Assembly: GCA_024663395.1 (NCBI GenBank)
Contig: JANFAH010000002.1
Span: 3,038,001-3,102,000 of the forward strand
Length of the DNA: 64,000 nucleotides
Direction of reading: 5' to 3'
From: Pisolithus tinctorius
Lineage: Eukaryota; Basidiomycota; Agaricomycetes; Boletales; Pisolithaceae
This document shows positions 1 to 12,497 of the stretch, piece after piece; position 1 is the first letter of the stretch, and each line of letters opens with the position of its first letter. A model generated the notes under the pieces. That model worked only from the letters and a program-made list of their open reading frames with translations, did not search any database and was not told where the DNA came from. A program made the position numbers and the translations under genes.

Positions 1-732
1 GATGGTTTTGCCGAACGCTTTATCTCTCGACTTGTTTGTCATGAGATCACCAGGAATCACCGCGGGGGTTTCAGACCGAGAGAGGGTCCTGGACGTGTCA
101 AATGACCTGCCCCTACCGTAGGTCTTATCCGTGACGTCCGAGGCATGTAAGTCGGTCGTACTCTTTCCGGCAAGAGCATTTTTCCACAGCCCTCCACGTC
201 GTGGTTGGCTTTCGTGGCCAAGTCCAGACACAGGAGTGTGAGCAGATGGTGAGGCAATGGACTCTATACTCCGAGCTTTTCGCATAGTACGCGGGGTGGA
301 CGGTTGTCCCACAAGTGTAGCACCCGCGGGGGGGTTGGTCGTTAGCACGCGAGATGACTTAAGCATGGCCGCTTTGACGGTCGTATCCATATTAGTTAAC
401 TTGGGACGCAGAGTGGGAGGAATCTGCAGTTCATCCTACACGATTAAGTACCCTGAGAAACAGAAAAAGGAATCATAGCTCACTAGCAGTCTGTCGAAGG
501 CCTGGTGCATTGCTTGAGGCCCAGCGATGGCATCTTGAGAAGATGTCTTATTCGACTTGGACTTCTCATGCTTAGCTTTGCTCTGTGAGGCTTTGGGGGG
601 TTTTGGAGCCTGAGTCGGATTGCTAGGCTCCACGGGGAGGTTCTCCTTGCCATTGGAGATATCGCCGAGACTGGTAACCATGGTGAACTCGGAGGAAGAA
701 ATCCTCTTTGAAGGTAAAATTCCTTTGAACAT
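1..732 (-). CDS. Formin (GBD/FH3 N-terminus), 5' end only
   Basis: This is the first part of a formin, an actin-nucleating protein used in polarised growth and septation. The gene runs off the left edge, so only about 228 residues are visible. Exon 1 (732..484) starts at a methionine followed by FKGILPSKR and is rich in Lys/Ser/Pro. A 48-base intron (436..483, GTGAGC..GTAG) joins it in phase 0 to exon 2 (435..1). Across the join the protein reads FDRLLDELQIPPTLRPKL and then VKAAMLKSS. This is the conserved start of the GTPase-binding domain of fungal formins. The remaining GBD/FH3, FH1 and FH2 regions lie outside the window. The assignment rests on that motif; the start codon is probable. Confidence 0.72.
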
Positions 733-1407
733 TGGACTTTGTTTTTCTCGGAACTGAAGCAGAGTGAGGTGAGAAGTTGAACTTGAAAAACCAAAACACG
801 TTGCAGACTCGAAGAATTCGCGGTTCGTCTTGCACGACGCGTAAGTCACGTGACCCGTTGATTTCCTTGACTCCGCCCGTTTCCCTGCTGGCTTGCAAGT
901 TGCAACGATGCATCCAACATGGCACTGAAGGCCTGTGGTGTCAGGGCCCCACTTCAATGCTCTGTTATGAGCCAGGTGTTTGCAGGAAAGCAATATACGC
1001 AATTGTATCCTGTCGGTACAGCCTAGCAGGGGTCGGCTCGCTAGGTCACCGGTACCTTTCAGGCGCCAACAAGAACCAAGTTATGTACAAATACCGGTCT
1101 GCCGACAAATCAGCCTTCTACTCATCGCTCTGTCCTACGTCTGAAGGGTTTCTAATACACTATGCAAACTATGAAAAAGTGCTACGATGAGTACGCTATA
1201 CCCTATAGATGAACTATTTATTGGATGCGCTAATAGAACGGAATTGCAGAGAAAACAAACACTAGTGATATACTATGCGGTGAACCATCCGGCATCGAAG
1301 TCACCGAAAGATCGCGAATAATAATAGTGGCGGTTAGGATGCTGCAAGCCACCCGCAGCAAAAAGGTAAAGGTATTCGAGCGTGTATGCCAGACATAGGG
1401 GATCTTC
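733..1407. other. Intergenic region, no gene seen
   Basis: This stretch holds the upstream region of the formin and the 3' flank of the neighbouring Zn2Cys6 gene. Open frames here lack family resemblance, and I see no RNA gene. Confidence 0.5.
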
Positions 1408-3831
1408 TCAGACCAGTAAGAGTCGATGTCTCCCTTGTACGTGCAGTAGGTCCCGCCATTCAACTGCACCACTTCTATTGTCGCGTCGATGCCACACCGC
1501 CTCGAGGACTCTCACCGCCTGGTGGACGTTACGAAAGCCATCATGTATGCCAAGCAACCTTGTCCTGAGCGCATCCCGTTGGACTGCGTCGTCTGTCAGG
1601 CATCCGGCCAGATAAATTGGGAACAGCAGCCCTTGATCCATGACAGATCCTGGCAGTTGACGGAGCAACTGGATGACGACATCTACTGATTGCATGATCT
1701 CGGGAATTCCTATAAAATATTGGCTCTTGGCTTTTGTCTCTCAGGAGGAGTAACGCACCAGGATATGAACCGTTCAACACTGTGTACAAATACACCAATG
1801 CCGTTTCACGGAATATCTTGGCCACCAGTTGCCGAGTAACGTCTGCCGGTGACGCCGTTCTGGGAAGCCCTGTCGTAGTAGGGTCGCCACTCATGACCGA
1901 CCCGGGATGAAGGCGCGTCTGGTCTGCTTCCGGCGCACATGCTGGTTCGCACTCGGTCCGAAGATGCCTCTCCAAGATATCCCCACGACGAATCAGCTCT
2001 CGCGTGCTGAGTGTACCTTTCCGCATTTCTTGTACTTTCCAGCACTCGAGCGAAGATATCTCGGCGATCCCCAACAATATTTCATCGGGACATCCTGTCA
2101 AGCTTTCCACTCGTGTGTCGAGTTCCTCGGGAGTGCACCGCCCGGATGCTGCCCAAAAACCCCCTCTGCCAAGATAAAGACGACGGTAAAGCTGAAGGTA
2201 CCTGGGCACAGCGAGCGATGTGACTGTGGACATGACATCTAGCCACTGCACCCATAGTAAGGATCTCCGGTTACAGACCACCCGAGAAAAGGAGACTCAC
2301 CATTGTGCTCTTTAGGGCTAATCGCGCAGCACTACTCATGTTCATGATGGCCAACTTCGGATTATCGTGCGCCATGATTCCCGTCCGTAGGAACCATTCA
2401 TTCACAATGTCGAACATGGGCTGCCATTCCGTTGCACCCCCTGAAAACGTTGAAAAGCTCAAGAGATGTAATGCAGCATTAGCGTCTATCTCGTTTAAGA
2501 CCCCCTGTCTGTTGTGGTGTAGTTGTGCGTACGCATTATCGTAAAATGCGAATGCTTGCGAATTCTCAACCGTACTCGGTTCTATTCCTCCAGCTGCACG
2601 GATACATATGTCATGAAGGCTCGCAAGGGCGCAAAGAGCGTCTGTCAATGGACTGTGTGGGTTCTGTTTTACAAGCTAGAAACACGTAACGTGAGTAATC
2701 CACTATTAGTCGGATAAAATAAACATACTGAATAGGTTATGTTCTCAGCAGCGGTACTGGCGAAGGGAAATTGGATCCTGCAGACCCGCTGAAAATAATA
2801 CAGTACGTGTTCAAATTGTGGACTGTGGCTGGATACGGCCGCTGCGTCGATTTCCTGATTGAAGGTGCTAGTGGATGGAAAAGTGGGAGTGAAATGCAGG
2901 AGGTCATGCGGGGAATGGTGTGAGGGGGGTATTGATGGTGGTGGTGTGAATGGCGAATGAGTGCTCAGTTGGGAAAAATTATGGTCAAATTGCGGAGGCA
3001 AACCGCAAGGTGAATGACGGGACGTCGAAGAAGATCCTGTATATACGTCAGCGGTCCGCTCAATGTCCCCCATTACAGCTCCCCTACCCAACGCTGACAT
3101 CATCGTAGAACTTTCCCCGAGATTCAGGCTCTGTGATGGGTCGTCGAAGATGAGACTAGGTGTTGGCATTGGATCGCTTGTCGTATGGGGTCCACTTGAA
3201 GAGGAGCCCTGATACTGTTGAGCAGTGAACACAGACGATGATACTGCTTTGGCCTGTACCACTGGTGGCTTCGGCTGTCCGCGAATCATGCCAGCTCTCG
3301 TGAGCTGCGCTTTGATGTCTGCCTTGTATGCTTCAACAGCTTGCTTGTCCTGTATGGCAGCCGGTGAACAATTTGAAACCGGATACTTCTAGGCCACGCA
3401 CTCGCATCCAGTCGGGACGCTTGGAGCCCCATCCAAGGCATTTTATTTTGAGGCGATTACACGTGTGACAAGAGTCACCCTCACGCTGCTCGTCGCATTT
3501 CTGTATAGGAAGGGGGGTTAGAACTGGTGAGTGAATCGATGATAGCTTCGGACGCATACCTTTCTGCGCAGTCGACAAGTCCTATCATAATGTGGCGAAT
3601 GAGCGTCAAGGTGAGACGAGTTCGAGATACGACGCACCAGCAACCACCTTTGCTTGTCGCACCTGAGCGAGGGAGATCTATTGATAACCGGCTGGGTGTG
3701 TCATGAGAGTAAGATGTCTGGGTGTCAAAGTCATTCGAGGTGAGTGAGGTGACTAGTTGGGCCGGAGAGGTGTTATTGGACGCGACCTCTGAAGTGGGTG
3801 AGTCGCTCGAATTAGAGTGTTGGTTGGACAT
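1408..3831 (-). CDS. Zn2Cys6 transcription factor with fungal_trans_2 domain (copy 1)
   Basis: Predicted nuclear DNA-binding regulator of 699 residues. Seven exons: 3831..3638, 3581..3560, 3500..3402, 3349..2729, 2675..2301, 2245..1759 and 1709..1408, with introns of 49-59 bases. Exon 2 is only 22 bases. Splicing rebuilds a full zinc cluster at residues 64-93: Cys64-x2-Cys67-x6-Cys74-x8-Cys83-x2-Cys86-x6-Cys93, with CWTCRLRRKKCDEQ at its start. A LGWGSKRPDWMR linker follows. After a Ser/Pro-rich stretch, the C-terminal half carries fungal-specific TF domain features: FEHVLYYFQRVCR, LTDALCALASLHD, WLDVMSTVTSL, ETALVYLYTVLNGSYPG and FPIYLAGCLTDD. It ends in RHRLLLV. A same-strand relative lies at 6716-8876, so the pair looks like an old tandem duplication. 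Target genes cannot be inferred. The start at 3831 is the first Met giving the usual short Ser-rich leader. Confidence 0.85.
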
Positions 3832-6715
3832 GCCAGCGCGTGTCGAGGTAGATTGGGTAAAGTATAGTGTTCGACAAGAAGGGAATGCGTTCGTATATTG
3901 CCAAAGGAATATATGTAAGGCAGAATTGCCTGACAGTGATGTAACGCGGAGCCTAGACAGGAAGTGCACCGCCGAGCCTCACCCCGATTCGGAGGTGTAT
4001 AAGCGCGTTCGCTGGATCGGAGAATGGTGATGAGTCGACTTGGAAGGTCAAAGACCAAGTATATGATTCGATAGCCAGCAAGAAGGGTCGAATCAATTAC
4101 GACGCAGTGTGGGTCACATCAAGGGGGGTTGACATGGACTTAATCAGTGTCCGGTCGGTGTTGTGCAAGCAGCGACTGAAGTATTCACGGACGATTCAAG
4201 GGCCCGTAATCAAATTCGGACCCTAATTAAGACGACGCTTCGGGAATGTAATCTACACATTTTCTGTCGCATTCCTCTCCAGACTTTTCCAACGGAATAC
4301 AAAGACAATAATAACAGACTTGACGTCGGATTAGGTAAACGTCCGAGAGCGATGTGGATAGCCCTGCCGTAGCCTGTAGTGAGGCCAGGCTACTATGTAA
4401 TATACGTCTGGGAAGTTTGTTCAAACCCTGTCGATACTTTGACATCCAGCTGTGAACACAGGAAAGTATTCTGATATACAAATTACAGGAAGTGTCACCA
4501 GAAAGCGGCACATGGCGATGACCGGGACCAAAAAGCTGAGGCAGTGGATACGGTGAGTGAGGGAGAACAAAAAAAAATCTACTCCACTATGCGACCCAAG
4601 TGCAGGGGAAGGTTCAAGGTTGCCTTGATCCGAGCTGCTCGGCCAGATCCCAGGTTGGCTGCCTCATTCAACTTTGACTTCAATTTATACCTCGCGGCCG
4701 CCCTTCTTGCCCTACCTTGGCATAAGGGTAGGGGGCTGGAGAAAAGCATTATCCGGTTATCTCTAGGAGGTATAGAGCACTACTACAAATTGCGCACGCA
4801 TGAGTGTAAAACACCTCGAGAAGGGGGGGAAAGCAAATGGGGATGTGGCGTGCAGCGTTCCGCAACCTCCGTGAACAGTGGCAGTGATGGACAGGTCGAA
4901 GATCATGCCACGGGGAGGGGGGGAAAGAGAGCGACATAAAGCAAATGTCAATCAGCTGGTCGCCGTGATGGCAACAACTCATGTGAGGTTATACCGCCTA
5001 CGCTGAACCTCGGTGACCGTGAGAGTGCGAGATGGAGGATGAGAATTCGGAAGATAAAATGTCGTACAACTGATGTGGGGTACAGGTCGGAGGCAGGTGA
5101 ATTCCGAACGCTCGATGAGAACATGCCAAACTTGCCTTGTGAACAAACCCTGACAAGACATGCTGTAGGTAAATATCAGATACCGAAGGAAAAGAAAAAA
5201 AGATAACATCAAAATATAAAGTTCCCGGTAACTCTCAGATTGGTGAGGAAGAAAAAGAAAAGCAGATCGGATGACAAACAACACCCGTGTTGCGTGTGTG
5301 CGTGTGGTGTTCATACAACAACTTATTATTTCCGATGTGCGACTCGTCGAAGCAAGTGATGTGATATGAATAACCGGGTCTCGGGAGTCGGTATAGCCAG
5401 ACGGCGATGTCACCAATCCGGCAATACATCAAAACACCGGGACTCGGGGATCTGACGTGAAACCCCTCGGTGACTACTTGCGAGGCACGGGAAAACGAAA
5501 GGGAAACACGATCGGAAGTGGAAGAAAACATGAGCTCGTTGATTATGTAGGAAAAATTGGTTAGACAGACTCTTCAAAAACGTGGCGGGTCTGACGTGCC
5601 AGTGGAACTGGAAGAGTAATACGTACTACGATCTCGGCCGCCGTTTGATGCGGTGGGGGCAGTTGAAAGAGTTCTTTGTTTTCTTCCCCCTTGTTCGGTT
5701 CATGCGAGTCGGCATTACTGTATTGGGTCGAGAGTAGTATTAAGGGCACTCAACCAACGGCTAAGGATCTGTGAGCACCGTCGTGACAACTCATTTCATG
5801 GAGCGACCCCTTAGACTTACCAGAATCGATACTTGCCAAGTAGTTATCTATTATCTCTCTCTCCCTCTCAATCAAGGTACACACTCGGGGTCAGCAAGGG
5901 GATCTCGATTATCATCAACAGCAAACAATATCTCGTTCCTTCCCTTTCCTTGCAGCCTCGTTGCAAGGTGTTGAACCCCGTAATTTGGCTTCCTCCTATC
6001 ATGGGCCACGGCGTGACCGCGATTTAGTCCTACTCGAGCACGTGAATGTTGCTGACTGTCGTCGACCTTGTCTGGCCACGATGAGGCTATGGTCCGAGAA
6101 TGGGTGCATATGTACCCAAAAAGGTGAATGCGATGCTACTTGTCGCCTCATTACGACGAGACAAGGTCCGCGCAACCGACGGCTAGAAGGCCGTATCGGA
6201 AAGGTATACAGGCATAGCACGCCACGGGAAACTTGCGGTTGCTCCCTACCTAACACAGCCGGTTGGGGCTGCTGCAGCTACAACTGAATGGGATTGACAG
6301 AGAACTTTTCGAAGTTCGGGCTGTGATGATTGATGGTTGATCAGAACATCGCATCAAGTCTGTCTGCCGCACGCATGCGTCAGCTCTTTCTTCTCGTTTT
6401 GAGATACAATTCCAACACTGTTATTTCCGTATACAGTAGCTATTGTTCCGTGGTGGATGAGATTTGTATTATAAGAGATACACGGCATGATAGAAAAAAA
6501 CGTGATGATGAAACGTGGAACTACGACTGTTACTGCAGAAGTAGACATGACCAACAAACTGCGCAGCAGTGAGATGTAGGGTTTGATATTTTCAGATCCA
6601 ATGCTTGTGAACATGTGAGCCAGAAACTGTGATGTTGAAAATGGATGTTTTTTGTGGGTTGCTAAAAAAGAAAGGAAAAAAGCAGCAGGAAGAAAAGGTA
6701 AGAAAATGTGAGTAT
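3832..6715. other. Intergenic region between the two Zn2Cys6 genes, no gene seen
   Basis: About 2.9 kb without a frame that I can link to a family or to convincing splice-joined exons. Several 60-140 codon open frames exist, but they are low in conserved features. The stretch may hold the long promoter of copy 1 and the 3' region of copy 2. Confidence 0.4.
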
Positions 6716-8876
6716 TCAAACAAGGAGCATTTCCGCTTCTCGCATCACTTGTCGCCAATCGACCCGTTCCTTGCCTCGGCGGCGCCATACCTCGTTGATC
6801 AGGTGCTGTACCTGCGAGCAATTGCCAATACCCCTTTGCTCCTCCAGACGTCTCGTAAGGTACCGTTTGTGGTTCATGTTGTCAGTAAGGCACCCAGCAA
6901 TGCAAATGCTGAACACGACGCTCCGCACGACCGCGCGACCGGCCTGCCCGGTTTCAGCAGCCTTAAGACGGTCGATAGTCTGATCGACCGCTTCGATGAT
7001 CTCGGGGCATTGCGGGTAATCGCCCGAGATCACGGAGTGCAGGTACACGTGTGCAGACGCGCGAAAGACCTCCGAAGTGAGCACTCGCTGATGGCTGCGC
7101 TCGTCGTCAGCGGAGGAATTCATGCGGGAGTCGTGAGACGACATCGGGGCCGAGCTCGGCTTTTTGAGGATCTCTTCGATGCGCTGACCACGCTTGACGA
7201 GTTCAGGAACGCTGAGCCGGTTCTCGCTCCGATTGCGCTCCTTCCATGCTGCCAGCTCCGCGATCTGCGCGAGAGCATAGACGATGTGGTTGTCGCAACC
7301 CATGATAGAGAGCATCGAGTACTCTTCGCATGGCGCGAGAGGATGCCCGTCAATTGTGGCAGCATTGTATGGGGAGAAGAGTTCGGACACGACATCCCGC
7401 ATGATAGGAGTACGGACAAGCGTCGCGGATGCAAGCACGTCAAACCAGATGGAGGTTTTGATGATGAACCGTAGGGACTCAGAGCAAGTCATCAGCACGC
7501 GAGACGCACCGCCGCATGCTTGCAAAATGTCGATGGAGAAACGACAGGCAGCGTCGAGAAAGGCTTGCCACTGGCCCTTGCCACCCGTGAAGAGGAAGTA
7601 AGATACAACACAAAGTCCGGCAAGGGCATCACCCTCGTTCAAGGGCTGTTGGTGTGGGAACATGGTCTGTAGACGAGACATGTCGGCAGGTAAGATGAGC
7701 TCTGCTCTGCCATACTGGCAAGTCTTGCGGTGGAGATCGGACAATAGACAAGCGGCCTCACGAGCTGAGGCGCTCGAGTGAATTAAATCCCAGAGGGCAG
7801 AATCCAATGAACCGTCAGCATGAAGGTATTGCATACGAAGGACATTGTCCATGTAATATTTCAAGGCACTATTCTGGCGGCCATCCAGGTTGAAGGGGAA
7901 CTGATAAGGGACATTGGGAGACAATAGAAATGCAGACGACACATCACTGCCAGTGGCCGGGTCGTCCTCAGTCTGGCCAGGGACAGGAAGAGAGTGCCAT
8001 ATCGAAAAATCACTTGTATGGGGTCTTGGTAGGAGAGTAAGCTGATGGTGATGACGGGGGATAGAAGAATGATGAGAATGCCCTGCCAACAAATCAGGGC
8101 GATTGAGCACTATAATACAATACATATTCTTAGTAACGATACGGAGTCTTACATGATGAATCTATGCTACCAGTCGGAAACGGAGGAAGAGTGACTTCAG
8201 GGTATCCAGGAGAGTCAGGGCTTTCATGCATTACAGGTAAGCCTAAGACGAGTTGTTGAACGACGACGGAGGTGTCAGAGGAGGGATCTTACGGTCAGAG
8301 TCAGGGGGCCCGCGGAAGGGCGGGTATACTGCGGGGATGCGATCCTCGTTGCTAGAAGAGATAGAAAGCGTTGGCGTCTGTGGAGTCGTACTTGGTGAAG
8401 TATAGTCGTTAGATAGATGAAGAACTTGGGGCTCCTGATCCTGATCGGATGAGCGAGGGCCCGAGCCAGAGTGACCTTTGATCATGCCCTGGGAAGCGAG
8501 GAAGGACTTGATCTTTTCTCTGAGATCAAGTACATTGCGGCCGTCCTGGAGGACGAGGGTGAGCGAGGAGAGGCAAGTGGGATGGCAGATGAGTATGTAC
8601 CCGCAACCAGTCTGGACGCTTGGCACCGAAACCGAGACATTGAAGACGGAGGCGGGTGCAGGTTCCACAGCTTCCGTCGGCGTTCATCTTCTCGTCACAT
8701 TTCTAGAGCCACGCGGTGTAAGCACTGGCTGTGTCGGCCGGGGAAGTATATTATGAGGAGTGGCGAACCTTGCGACGGATCCTACAGGTATAGCAACCCG
8801 ACTTGGCGCGGACGGCACCTTTGGCCTTGGGCGCTCCGGCTCTTTTTGCCTGTGGAGACTTGGGTGCTTGGGGCAT
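6716..8876 (-). CDS. Zn2Cys6 transcription factor with fungal_trans_2 domain (copy 2)
   Basis: Predicted nuclear regulator of 648 residues, related to the gene at 1408-3831. Exons: 8876..8769, 8702..8601, 8545..8293, 8242..8153 and 8109..6716. The leader is Lys/Ala/Pro-rich. The zinc cluster is intact across the first intron: Cys28-x2-Cys31-x6-Cys38-x9-Cys48-x2-Cys51-x6-Cys58, followed by LGFGAKRPDWLR. The linker loop is one residue longer than in copy 1. The large last exon holds the fungal-specific TF domain, with motifs such as SIWFDVLASATL, ASAHVYLHSVISGDYPQ and FSICIAGCLTDN. It ends in EAEMLLV, parallel to the RLLLV end of copy 1. The intron at 8243..8292 has a perfect GTAAGA donor and removes an in-frame stop. 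Function beyond DNA binding is unknown. Confidence 0.85.
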
Positions 8877-9657
8877 GATGGGGAGGCTGGTGATGTATGC
8901 GGGGAAAGGAATGGAGGGGAGGGGAGAGGCGAGAAAATATACAAAGCCACAGGTGTTGTGTTCCCCTGGTCGAGATATGGGATGAAGTCGAGGGAGTGGA
9001 GGGTCATATATAACATTCTCCTTGCCAAACCTTTTCTTGTTTGGGTCGACACACTGTACTCTCGGGGTCCCCGCGTTATGTGAGCGTGTTTGCACCCCCG
9101 ATTGGTCTTCTCCATTTGCAGCCACCTGGGATTTGCTTCCGTTTGGTCATCGCTGATGCCCAATCTGGGCCGTGCGATGATCCTTTCGACCCCCGACGCC
9201 ACCTCCTAACATGCACACACACACACACCCTCACCCTCACTCTCACCCCGTATCTGCAAGAATGAAAGGCCCGTTTTGCCATGCCTGGCCTAGCGTCACA
9301 GCCATTAATGCACGTTCTGCCTAATCATCTGGCCGCTGGACTCGGAGTAGCAATCGGAGATCCAATCTAGGGCCCGGTCTTCCAGTTGGTCCCCGACCAT
9401 GATGGCCTGGGAAAAGCTTCCGCGGGGGGGTTGACCCAATCCTCCGCGCCTGTCGCAAGTCATTAGCGCACGCCACCGTATCAAACGCAACTCCTGAGAC
9501 AACGTAGTATCATAGCATGCTTACCCGAACAATACGAAACTGTGATATATCCAGTAGCAATATATCATTCATTTCACTAGTAGCCAGCCAAGTGGAGAGA
9601 TGCCACGAAATTCCATTATCATTACAATTTACAATGTTCTCTGCCGTTATCCACACT
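8877..9657. other. Intergenic region with CA microsatellite
   Basis: Upstream region of the second Zn2Cys6 gene and 3' flank of the PH-domain gene. The only feature I see is the simple repeat near 9213-9246. Confidence 0.5.
9213..9246. repeat. CA/CCCTCA simple repeat
   Basis: A short (CA)n run grades into a CACCCT/CACTCT-type imperfect repeat. It lies about 340 bases upstream of the second zinc-cluster gene, in non-coding sequence. Confidence 0.8.
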
Positions 9658-11323
9658 TCACCTGTCCTCCGTCGCCGAGGTACCTCCTCCACTGGGTCCG
9701 CTGATACTCAGGTTTCTCACCTTGTGTCTCAGCCCTCCCTCCCCCTTCTCTCCCCCCCCGCTCCCTGGCACAACTCCCGCACCCGTTCGCCGCGCAATTA
9801 GGGCCCGAATTGCACTCAGCCATTTGATTTCTTCTTCCTCGCTTGGCGCGCACAGAAGCAGCGTCCGCTTCGTCGTCACAATCTTGAACATATGTGGCCC
9901 CTCCACCGAAGCCTGTTTATCAGCGCTCGAAGCCGACGGCCCGGGTAAATTTACCGGCGGGGACACCCCAGCGCCGTGTTTGTGTGACCGCATATCAAAT
10001 TCGAGTGCGTCCAAGATCTCAGAAACCGAAAAATGTCGATGTGGCTTCGTATCCTGGAAGGGGAGAAACGAACAAAAGCATCAGAACCCAATCAACATGC
10101 TCGGAAAAAGATTCCGCAAACAGCTGGCCCCTTCGATTTGATCGGATAGACCACTTGGCCAGAAACAAACCAGTAGACCTACCATGTGACTTCCCGAATA
10201 GACCAACTTGTCGCTAGAGAGCGTAAACCATCGTTTGCGCCAATTATGTCGCTTCGATCCACACTTCATCAAGTAGCCGGATAAGACAACCTTAGAACCC
10301 CCGTCCTTGGATCCTTGCCCTCGATTTGGCGAGCATGAAGGGTTCTCCGCGGTAATGGTAACATGCTGAGGTGATGTTGACAATATCCGCTGGGCATAAG
10401 GCGAGCCATCCTCTGAGTCCGACGACGTCACGTTCTGTGCGTACGCAGCGCGAGGTGGGGATGGTGTCACTATGACCTGTCGCTCCGATACCCGCTGACC
10501 ACGGGGTATCGGGATAGGGGGAGTAGCAGGTGACGTTTGAGTCGCAGTCATCATGAGAGCGTCCCGAGCATCTTGAATGGCCTTCACCCAGTCCTGCACT
10601 TCTTCGGGACTCTGTGCCTGGAGATAGAATGTCCTAACAGCTGAGACGACGCCAAATGTGTACGTGTGCTTCTTCAGCATCACTGGAGTGCACGAATGCA
10701 CGTCAGAGAGATCAAGCAGACGGAGCGGCTTATACTCCGCTGATGTCTTGTAGTAAGCAAGATGGGCGGGGCGCAGAACGAACCACCGTTTCTTCCAGTT
10801 CTGCGAGAGAGGAGACACAATTACACGCCATGAGCAAACTGCAATGGAACGAACCTTGCGCCTTTCGCCTTTCTTCCAGAGATACCCTGATTTGATGGCG
10901 CTCTCGTCCATGGGGTCCAAAACCGCTCCGGACCTATCCGCGGACCGCCATCCTTCCTCATACTCGTCGTCCTCTTCCGATTCTTCACCGCCACTTGCAG
11001 ACCGACGTTCCGCGATAGACGAAAGGGGTGGCTGCTGGGAGCAGCTCCCAGACAGGAAAGCCCCACTGGAAGCCAAAGTGTGTGAGGTCGGGGAAGCTAG
11101 TTCCGGGGACAAAACTGAATCGGAATCTGACTCTGTTCCGGAAACGTGTGATTGCGATAACACTGGGGTCGTTGGCGGAGGAGTGACCTGTTGCTACGCG
11201 GTGGGTCAGCGTCCCAGAGAGGGGTAGGGTTGGGGGGGGGCGTACTTTCTTGGGCTTGGAGTGGACAGAGAGTTTCCTCTGCACTTCCTGAGGAGATGGT
11301 GGAGGCGCCGCCGAGGGAGACAT
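9658..11323 (-). CDS. Tandem PH-domain protein (Opy1-like)
   Basis: Predicted phosphoinositide-binding adaptor of 474 residues with two pleckstrin-homology domains. Exons: 11323..11246, 11187..10855, 10800..10183 and 10053..9658. The N-terminus is disordered and rich in Ser, Pro and acidic residues. PH1, about residues 95-200, starts IKSGYLWKKGERRK and continues after a 54-base intron as NWKKRWFVLRPAHLAYYK, ending EVQDWVKAIQDA. PH2, about residues 285-400, starts LSGYLMKCGSKRHNWRKRW and ends EEEEIKWLSAIRALIARR. The conserved Trp of each C-terminal helix is present. The third intron is longer (129 bases). The domain order resembles yeast Opy1, which binds PI(4,5)P2, but no other signature fixes orthology. 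The gene is divergent from the ACBP gene across about 610 bases. Confidence 0.85.
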
Positions 11324-11933
11324 CTTGTCTTGGCAAGTGGAACAGCAGAGGCTAATTGCGGGAACGTGGACTCGTCGGCGATCTCGCGAGTCGTTGCTTG
11401 GGTCCCTCAACACGACACGACAGGAAGTGGGTAACGTCACGTTGTCACACTGATGTGTCACAGTCACACCTCTTCCTCCCCTCACCGTGGCAGAACGTTC
11501 CACAGCATGGAAGGTAGTGTGGGTCGCAGTGGGTATGCAGGCCCGGGGTCCTTCTATGAAAAACGTTGGCGTTGGTCCTACGCGTGTTGAGGGGACTCCT
11601 GCTCCATCGGACGCAGGCTAATCTCAAAACCTAGCCTGTGAGAGCCGGAACTTCTTGGGTTGGCCCTCATGCATTTCCGAGTTACTTGTGATGGCCTGAG
11701 TATACGTACTTCCGAATGAAACATGCACCCCATGCATAACTCTTGACTTATGTACGCCTGTCGGGCGGTTTCACCTAAGCCGATAAGATAAACAAATCAA
11801 CACACTCCAAGATCTGCGATAATCTGAACGCGGTTTCACATTCATCAGCTCCTCTGGCAGACCAGCTAGCCCACAAAAGCCTGAACACCACCCGACTCTA
11901 AGCCTCTTCATTGTCCTTTTTGACACCCACACC
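11324..11933. promoter_or_regulatory. Divergent intergenic region between PH-protein and ACBP genes
   Basis: The 610 bases separate two genes transcribed away from each other and must contain both promoters. No individual element is claimed. Confidence 0.45.
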
Positions 11934-12497
11934 ATGACTCTCACTTTGGACGAGAAATTCGAGAAAGCCTACAAGTTCGTGCAGAACCAACCCAAGGAAG
12001 GGCCTTTCCAACCCAGTCAGGATAGGAAGCTCGAGGTGAGGACGCCCAGCCTCCTCTATGACCAATAGCTGAGATGGACTGCAACTGTATCAGTACTACA
12101 AGTACTACAAGCAAGGTACCGATTCCTCTGCTCCGTCTATCAATCTTTTCCATGCTGATTTGCCATACCACAGCCACAGAGGGGGACGTCAGCACTGCAC
12201 GTCCAGGCATGTTCGACTTCGTAGGCAAAGCCAAATGGTCCGTCGTGTTCCGATATCGATATGCAATATAACTGACGCGCATATGAACCAGGGACGCACA
12301 CAAGAGCGTCGAGGGTGTATCAAAAGAAGAAGCTAAGAAGAAATACATCGAACTTCTTCTCGCGGTCAGTTAGGAACTGCATTTTTTGGATCGGGCTGGA
12401 TAGTGGCTGACCACCTCGTCCTTGTTCCATACAGGACTTGGAGCAGATCGCGGACAAATCGGGGTTGGAGCAAGTGATTGCAGATCTGAAAGCGTAG
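11934..12497 (+). CDS. ACB1: Acyl-CoA binding protein
   Basis: Small cytosolic carrier of long-chain acyl-CoA esters, 107 residues. It is split into five exons: 11934..12035, 12094..12115, 12174..12237, 12292..12364 and 12435..12497. The second exon is only 22 bases. Spliced in phase it shows the family core: [10 protein letters not shown], then KLEYYKYYKQATEGD (the acyl-CoA contact region with conserved Tyr and Lys), [17 protein letters not shown], and [12 protein letters not shown]. It has a slightly extended C-terminal helix compared with 86-92 residue ACBPs. All key ligand-contact residues are present. The assignment is firm. Confidence 0.95.
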
